Positions 59,848-64,000 of a DNA stretch of 64,000 nucleotides are shown one piece after another. The notes beneath the pieces were generated by a model. The model made no database searches. It was given only the letters and a program-made list of their open reading frames with translations, and was not told the DNA's origin. The DNA is from Ciborinia camelliae. Its lineage: Eukaryota > Ascomycota > Leotiomycetes > Helotiales > Sclerotiniaceae. The translations under genes and the position numbers were made by a program. Within the stretch, counting starts at the first letter, position 1; every line of letters starts with the position of its first letter. Location: NCBI GenBank assembly GCA_025890175.1, contig JANPYM010000001.1, positions 2,340,853-2,404,852 of the forward strand, read 5' to 3'.

Positions 59848-60908
59848 GACTTCAGCACTTTTCGGTTTGATTGATGATGAGAAGAGAAGATTGAGGGATT
59901 GAAAGACGTATGATCGGCCTGTACACAATTGACCAGGTCAAAAGCTCCAGTAAATGCAATTGAGAAGACGAGACGTGATGAGAGACGAATGAATAAACGA
60001 AAACTAAAATGCATGCAGAAGCTGTTGACTCTTAGGTTCTTTAAGTAATTGTGGAAGCTAGCACCCGTACCTCGAGAAGCATGAAGCGTTTCGGGCCCAT
60101 AGTGCCGTGTATTCTCCTAGTGGACAATTTCTTGAGAGCGTTGCTAGGGATTACTATGGCAGGCGTGACTAGGGTGTACATAATATCAGAATCGTACACT
60201 TATTATTAGCATAGTCAACCTCCCTACACCCTACAACAAGAATCCTACTTTCAGCGTAGCACTTGATCCTATTCCTGCGGGGCAATGAATAACGAAGCCA
60301 CTTAACTTTGTTGTAGAGGTACCTATGGTCCGTATGGAAAAGCCTCGCGGTTCTTTGTGTTTTGTGAGTTGTTTCTAGAAGCCAATGCTTCTATCAAAGC
60401 GGGGTAATGTCACTCATCTCAACATATCGGCATACCAATATCACAGACGTCCCAAAATCAACCAACACATCCGAGAAATAGTGAGAGAGTGCAACGTCTT
60501 TTTATGTAGGTTAAAGGTCCACGTTCGATTATTGGATCTTCTTAAAGCTTGAGCTCGGGGTAATTGGAAACCGTAAATATCTCTACCCCACGGCCCACCT
60601 TTTATGTCTTTCTCCGCATCAATGCGGAGAAAGACATAATATAATGTATGTTCAACCGGAACACCGGATAAGGTAACCCGAGGAGAAGCCAAATATAATT
60701 TCTTGCGGGGGCGCGCAGAGAGGGAGATTGGTACAACTCACAAATATGATATCGGGATACCTTCCGAAGTTGGTATGATTTGAACGCGCGGGTGAAGGTA
60801 TCATAAAATCGATTCTAAGGATCTAGTTCTAAAACTCTAATTGCCAAGGCATTGGACCATCGACCAATGCCTAGGTCCGTTTGTCAAAGTATTTGCTCGG
60901 AGAGTTGT
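59848..60908. other. Intergenic region between two same-strand SDR genes
   Basis: About 1.06 kb holding the promoter side of the mitochondrial-type SDR and the 3' flank of the second SDR. A perfect hairpin lies at 60602-60639. The minus-strand open frame at 60441-60692 shows no family resemblance. Confidence 0.55.
60602..60639. repeat. Perfect inverted repeat, 18-bp arms with 2-nt loop
   Basis: The left arm (60602-60619) starts TTATGTCTTTC and ends TCCGCAT. The right arm (60622-60639) is its exact reverse complement, with only CA between. It is non-coding and lies 755 bp upstream of the SDR that starts at 59847 and about 270 bp beyond the 3' end of the other SDR. It could fold as a strong RNA hairpin or cruciform. 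Confidence 0.95.
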
Positions 60909-61908
60909 CTAGAATAGCATTCTCTCCTTTAACTTGTCATTTTCCACGATATCATTTTCTTTGCTCAAGAACTCTGGAATATCCCAAGTGCAATTTATAT
61001 ACCTTCCAGCTAACCATTCTCTCCTCTCTTGCGATAAAAAACACATGGAATCACCCGCAATTTCCGGATCATCTCTCAAGACTATTTTCAAGTATTAGTA
61101 GATGAACTTCACTTCATGGCCACCCCATTAAGATCTCAATTTACCTTTATGAAGATATGCTGGCAATTTCTTTGCCATAACTGTATCAACGGCACCGGGA
61201 TGTACGCAATAAGCCAATATTCCCTGTTCCGCGTACTCCGTCATCGTAAATTCTGTGAATCTCAGTAGTGCAAACTTGGAAGTTTGGTATCCGCTAGCTC
61301 CAGGTCGCAATGAATTTGCCCCGGTACTAGCTACATTGATGATTGTCTTTAGTCCGCCCTTCAACATCAAGGGGAGAAAACCACGAGTCATCCAATATAC
61401 TCCACGTATGTTCACTTCGAATGTCTGCCACCAATCGTCAGGATCAGAATCAATTATTGACTGGCTTTCCGCCAAGTATCCCGCATTGTTGATTAAAATG
61501 TCCAATCGTCCGAAAGTTTTCTCAACCTCTTCAAGTGCATTTTTGACACTCTGGTGATTAAGCAAGTCAAGATCTATCGATAAGACTTTTGGAGAGGTCT
61601 TTCCTGCGGCCTTTGCTGCTTCCTGGATTTCTGTCTCAAGTGAAGAAAGATCCGATCGTGCTCCGATAGCAATCCCTTCAGCTCCAGCTTTCGCAAATGA
61701 TATAGCTGTAGCTCTGCCAACACCCTTTGAAGCACCTGTTATGAAAACTATGTGCTTGCTATGGTCGGATTTCGTCGCGGAGTCGATGGCAGGGTATGAA
61801 GTGCTATGCAGGATGGCTGTAAGATTTTGGCCTATTTTCTATTAGATAAGGATGAAATACTTGACGATGAGAGTTACCGTTTGGCAGAGGAACAGGTGGA
61901 TACGACAT
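60909..61908 (-). CDS. Short-chain dehydrogenase/reductase (fungal SDR with C-terminal extension)
   Basis: Three exons (61878-61908, 61145-61831, 60909-61081) encode 296 aa. It begins MSYPPVPLPNG. The cofactor loop is GASKGVG, then NNAG and the catalytic YQTSK. After the SDR core, a fungal extension reads DDPEIAGDSMCFLSQERREW then LAGRYINCTWDIPEFLSK. This marks a large cytosolic SDR subfamily common in filamentous fungi and often near secondary-metabolite genes, although no such cluster is seen here. The substrate is unknown. The first exon is only 31 nt, and the last intron joins AYLHK to VLRDD. Confidence 0.88.
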
Positions 61909-62667
61909 TTTATCCTGTATTTTTGAGATCTGCAATATATCACAACGAAGGTTGAGAGGGAAGGAGAGAATGGAAAGTGATACTTAGTAAGAGATAAATG
62001 GGAAAATTATGTAGTGTGGGCACAGTATCATGCAGAATGACCAATGTTGCTTCCGCGTTTCTCCGATATAGTAGGGCAATTTGTACTCACCTTCAAAATC
62101 AAATCAATTGTTGCCTGTTTGTTGTGTCGAGAGAAAGTTCTAATGAGCTTCACCGGCAGACATAAATATTAAGTACAGTATGTATTACATAATCAATTAG
62201 GTTATCCCTACCTCCGTTCCCGCATCAAAATCTCGAGCCAGTATCATATCACATCACATTACACCAACATCAAACTCTGAAGTCAGAAAATACAGCAGTA
62301 CTAAATAAGAAACTATCTTCGATCATTTGAAAATATTTTGAGGATGCTGATTTTGTCCAACCCAACATATACTTGCAACTTCAATTCTACAATCAAGCTA
62401 TCATTTCCATCCAGCCACTCGCTCACCAGTGAGTTGAAAGTGTTGGTGCTCTGCTTTTCCTTCATCGTTACTCGTATTTCATTGGTACTATTTTCGAGAC
62501 TACTTATAGCTGAGAAATTCCCCAAGCACCCAATGTTTAGCTAGGATTTCTTTCACCCTGGGAGCACTTTGTTCCCACGATCAATCCCATAAAAAAGAAT
62601 GACTGTCTATGGCCAAAATGTGAGCTTGCACTCCCAATAAATTCCGAAATTGTATATCGCCCAAGAA
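61909..62667. other. Gene-free stretch between the SDR and a broken gene
   Basis: About 0.76 kb with the promoter side of the SDR and no recognised gene. Open frames at 62313-62544 lie on both strands and look random. Confidence 0.5.
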
Positions 62668-63790
62668 ATGGGTTACTTTAACCCAGCGAGGCCCTATTTC
62701 GAAAGGAAACTTCAACTAAGCCTTGAGGAATCCTGGTGGGGTCCTCAGTGGCATGACATTTCTGACAATAATCCACAGTGGTTCTGGATGTCTCACGGAT
62801 GGCAAAGAGCGAACCACGAACAGAAGTGGGCCATTTTGATGTTTAACCATACGCCCAGAAGTGGCAAGACTATGTTGAAGCAGTGAAGCAAAAGCCTGAT
62901 GTTCTACCACTCTTTAATGAGAATAATAGTACCACCATCTATCCTGATGGAATGGATGGGCTCCTGCCATTTATCCGTCAAACTAATGGTCCTTTTCCTA
63001 TATTCAACATAAGAGTTCATCCAAGGCGATGTTTTATTCCAACGCATAAATATAAAGATGAACCGACTCGGTTTCCCGGTACGCCAAACATTGATGGCCC
63101 TCATCAAACTGGAAGTTTTGACAACCCATTATTGGGAATATTGTTGGATTTCGCAGAGGAAAAAGGGATCGATGAAATCCGTGGTGGTGGGAGATTGTGT
63201 ATGCGAGGCTGGATAAGAGAGGCAGAATCCTATTACATGCCTATAACTGTAACTACCTTGGCATGTCGTTAACTGCTGCCAAAAAGAGAAGCGGTTCGGC
63301 TTGGAGATGTAAGACAAATGACCTTGTATGGGTGGAGGCACTTCACAATATGACTATGAAGGAGAGGACAAAACGGGTCAGAAAGCAACTCCAATGTCCA
63401 GCTGCCGCCTATGAGAGTCATAGCTTGGCTTTCGATGAGCTGAGATCCGCATTTAATATGCTAGCATTCTATTTTTAAGGGCCCAAGTTAATTGGAGAAT
63501 GGAGCTAAAAGCTTGAGGAATGTTTGCCAATACTTTACAGTTCAGAATTCTTTTTTCCTCGGTCAGAATTCGAGTGGATCATATATAATTGGCGAAACCG
63601 AAAGGGGCCCTTAGTCACCAAAGCACCACGGCAAGTGTCAAATATTCAATCATTGTTGTATACTTTCATGAAGACGGTCCATGAAAAAAATTACAAGGTG
63701 TTCTGCAAACAAAATCCCAGGGTGTACATATTTAGAATGCCGTTTTGCGCTCAACCCTCTCTATCTCTCGAGCTTCCTCAAGCATGGTGA
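62668..63790 (+). pseudogene. Broken gene of unknown family, spread over three frames
   Basis: Protein-like sequence runs through three reading frames without convincing introns. Frame one, to about 62860, reads MGYFNPARPYFERKLQLSLE and WWGPQWHDISDNNPQWFWM. A second frame (from about 62850 to 63200) reads AQKWQDYVEAVKQKPDVLPL and GLLPFIRQTNGPFPIFNIRV. A third (about 63260-63475) contains WRCKTNDLVWVEALHNMTMK. After stops, the same frame continues at 63524-63790 (FEWIIYNWRNRKGPLVTKAP). Trp-rich, evenly charged sequence like this is unlikely by chance. The frame switches and lack of a clear start suggest a decayed gene. I do not know the family. Undetected introns or base errors could also explain part of it. 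Confidence 0.5.
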
Positions 63791-64000
63791 GAGATTTTGC
63801 TTTGGCACATTCATATACTGTTATGGCTATTAAAGCTGGCTATTAAAGCTTCAATTCAGGTGAAGATATTTCCCTTTTCGGTTTTATATGACTGTAGATA
63901 TAGAATAAGATTATGTTTATTCTGTTCCCTGGGTGGGTTGGGGGTTTTGTTTAAAGAGAGAGCTCAGACAGAGACACATTTTTCAAGCCTGAGCTAAGGT
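63791..64000. other. Right edge of window, no gene seen
   Basis: About 210 bp, AT-rich. A gene may start beyond the window; nothing can be supported here. Confidence 0.4.

Noticed and set aside
60441..60692. 83-codon minus-strand ORF covering the 18-bp hairpin
   Set aside because: No family resemblance; part of the frame is made of the inverted repeat itself.
58675..61908. Secondary-metabolite cluster around the two SDR genes
   Set aside because: No polyketide synthase, peptide synthetase, terpene cyclase, P450 or pathway regulator lies nearby; two SDRs alone do not make a cluster.

Overview
The window is nuclear DNA of a filamentous ascomycete. Genes are widely spaced and carry many short GT-AG introns (mostly 46-70 nt, with CTAAC-like branch points and GTATGT/GTAAGT-like donors). 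The gene set is typical of Pezizomycotina, and intergenic DNA is AT-rich with many micro- and minisatellites. A Leotiomycete (Botrytis/Sclerotinia-like) is my best guess from protein flavour only. I spliced all multi-exon genes by eye; every reconstructed CDS length comes out as an exact multiple of three.

Layout. 1-9 kb, minus strand: HBS1 (ribosome-rescue GTPase) and VPS27 (ESCRT-0). 9-12.5 kb, plus: a Doa4/USP8-like deubiquitinase, head to head with VPS27. 15.8-17.1 kb, minus: a small mitochondrial protein whose second intron is unusually long and holds a small ORF. This gene is flanked by two copies of a ~110-nt element (15.0 and 18.0 kb) that looks like a structured RNA. 19.8-20.4 kb, minus: a conserved protein of unknown function. 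24.8-28.9 kb: cyclin C (minus) and a divergent Ca-dependent mitochondrial ATP-Mg/Pi carrier (plus). 30.7-31.8 kb, minus: a Qc-SNARE. 32.8-34.3 kb, plus: a RING/TRAF-finger protein. 39.3-42.0 kb, plus: an ABCG transporter with a Cys-rich ectodomain, lying between gene-free stretches of 4.9 and 6.7 kb. 48.7-49.7 kb, plus: a Myb/SANT-like protein with an in-frame intron. 51.9-53.4 kb, minus: COX10. 54.3-55.1 kb, minus: a small HTH-like protein. 55.4-57.9 kb, plus: a large secreted protein of unknown function. 58.7-61.9 kb, minus: two short-chain dehydrogenases with a perfect 18-bp hairpin between them. 62.7-63.8 kb, plus: a gene broken over three frames.

How the genes relate. Vps27 binds ubiquitinated cargo at endosomes, Doa4/USP8 enzymes remove that ubiquitin before vesicle budding, and the Qc-SNARE probably serves the same endosomal system. 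COX10, the Sal1-type carrier, the small mitochondrial protein and one SDR act, or are predicted to act, in mitochondria. No biosynthetic gene cluster, intact transposon, tRNA, rRNA or CRISPR array was seen. The least explained signals are the duplicated RNA-like element, the intergenic palindrome TACCTAGGTA (nine exact copies, all outside coding sequence), the ORF nested in an intron, and the decayed gene at the right edge.
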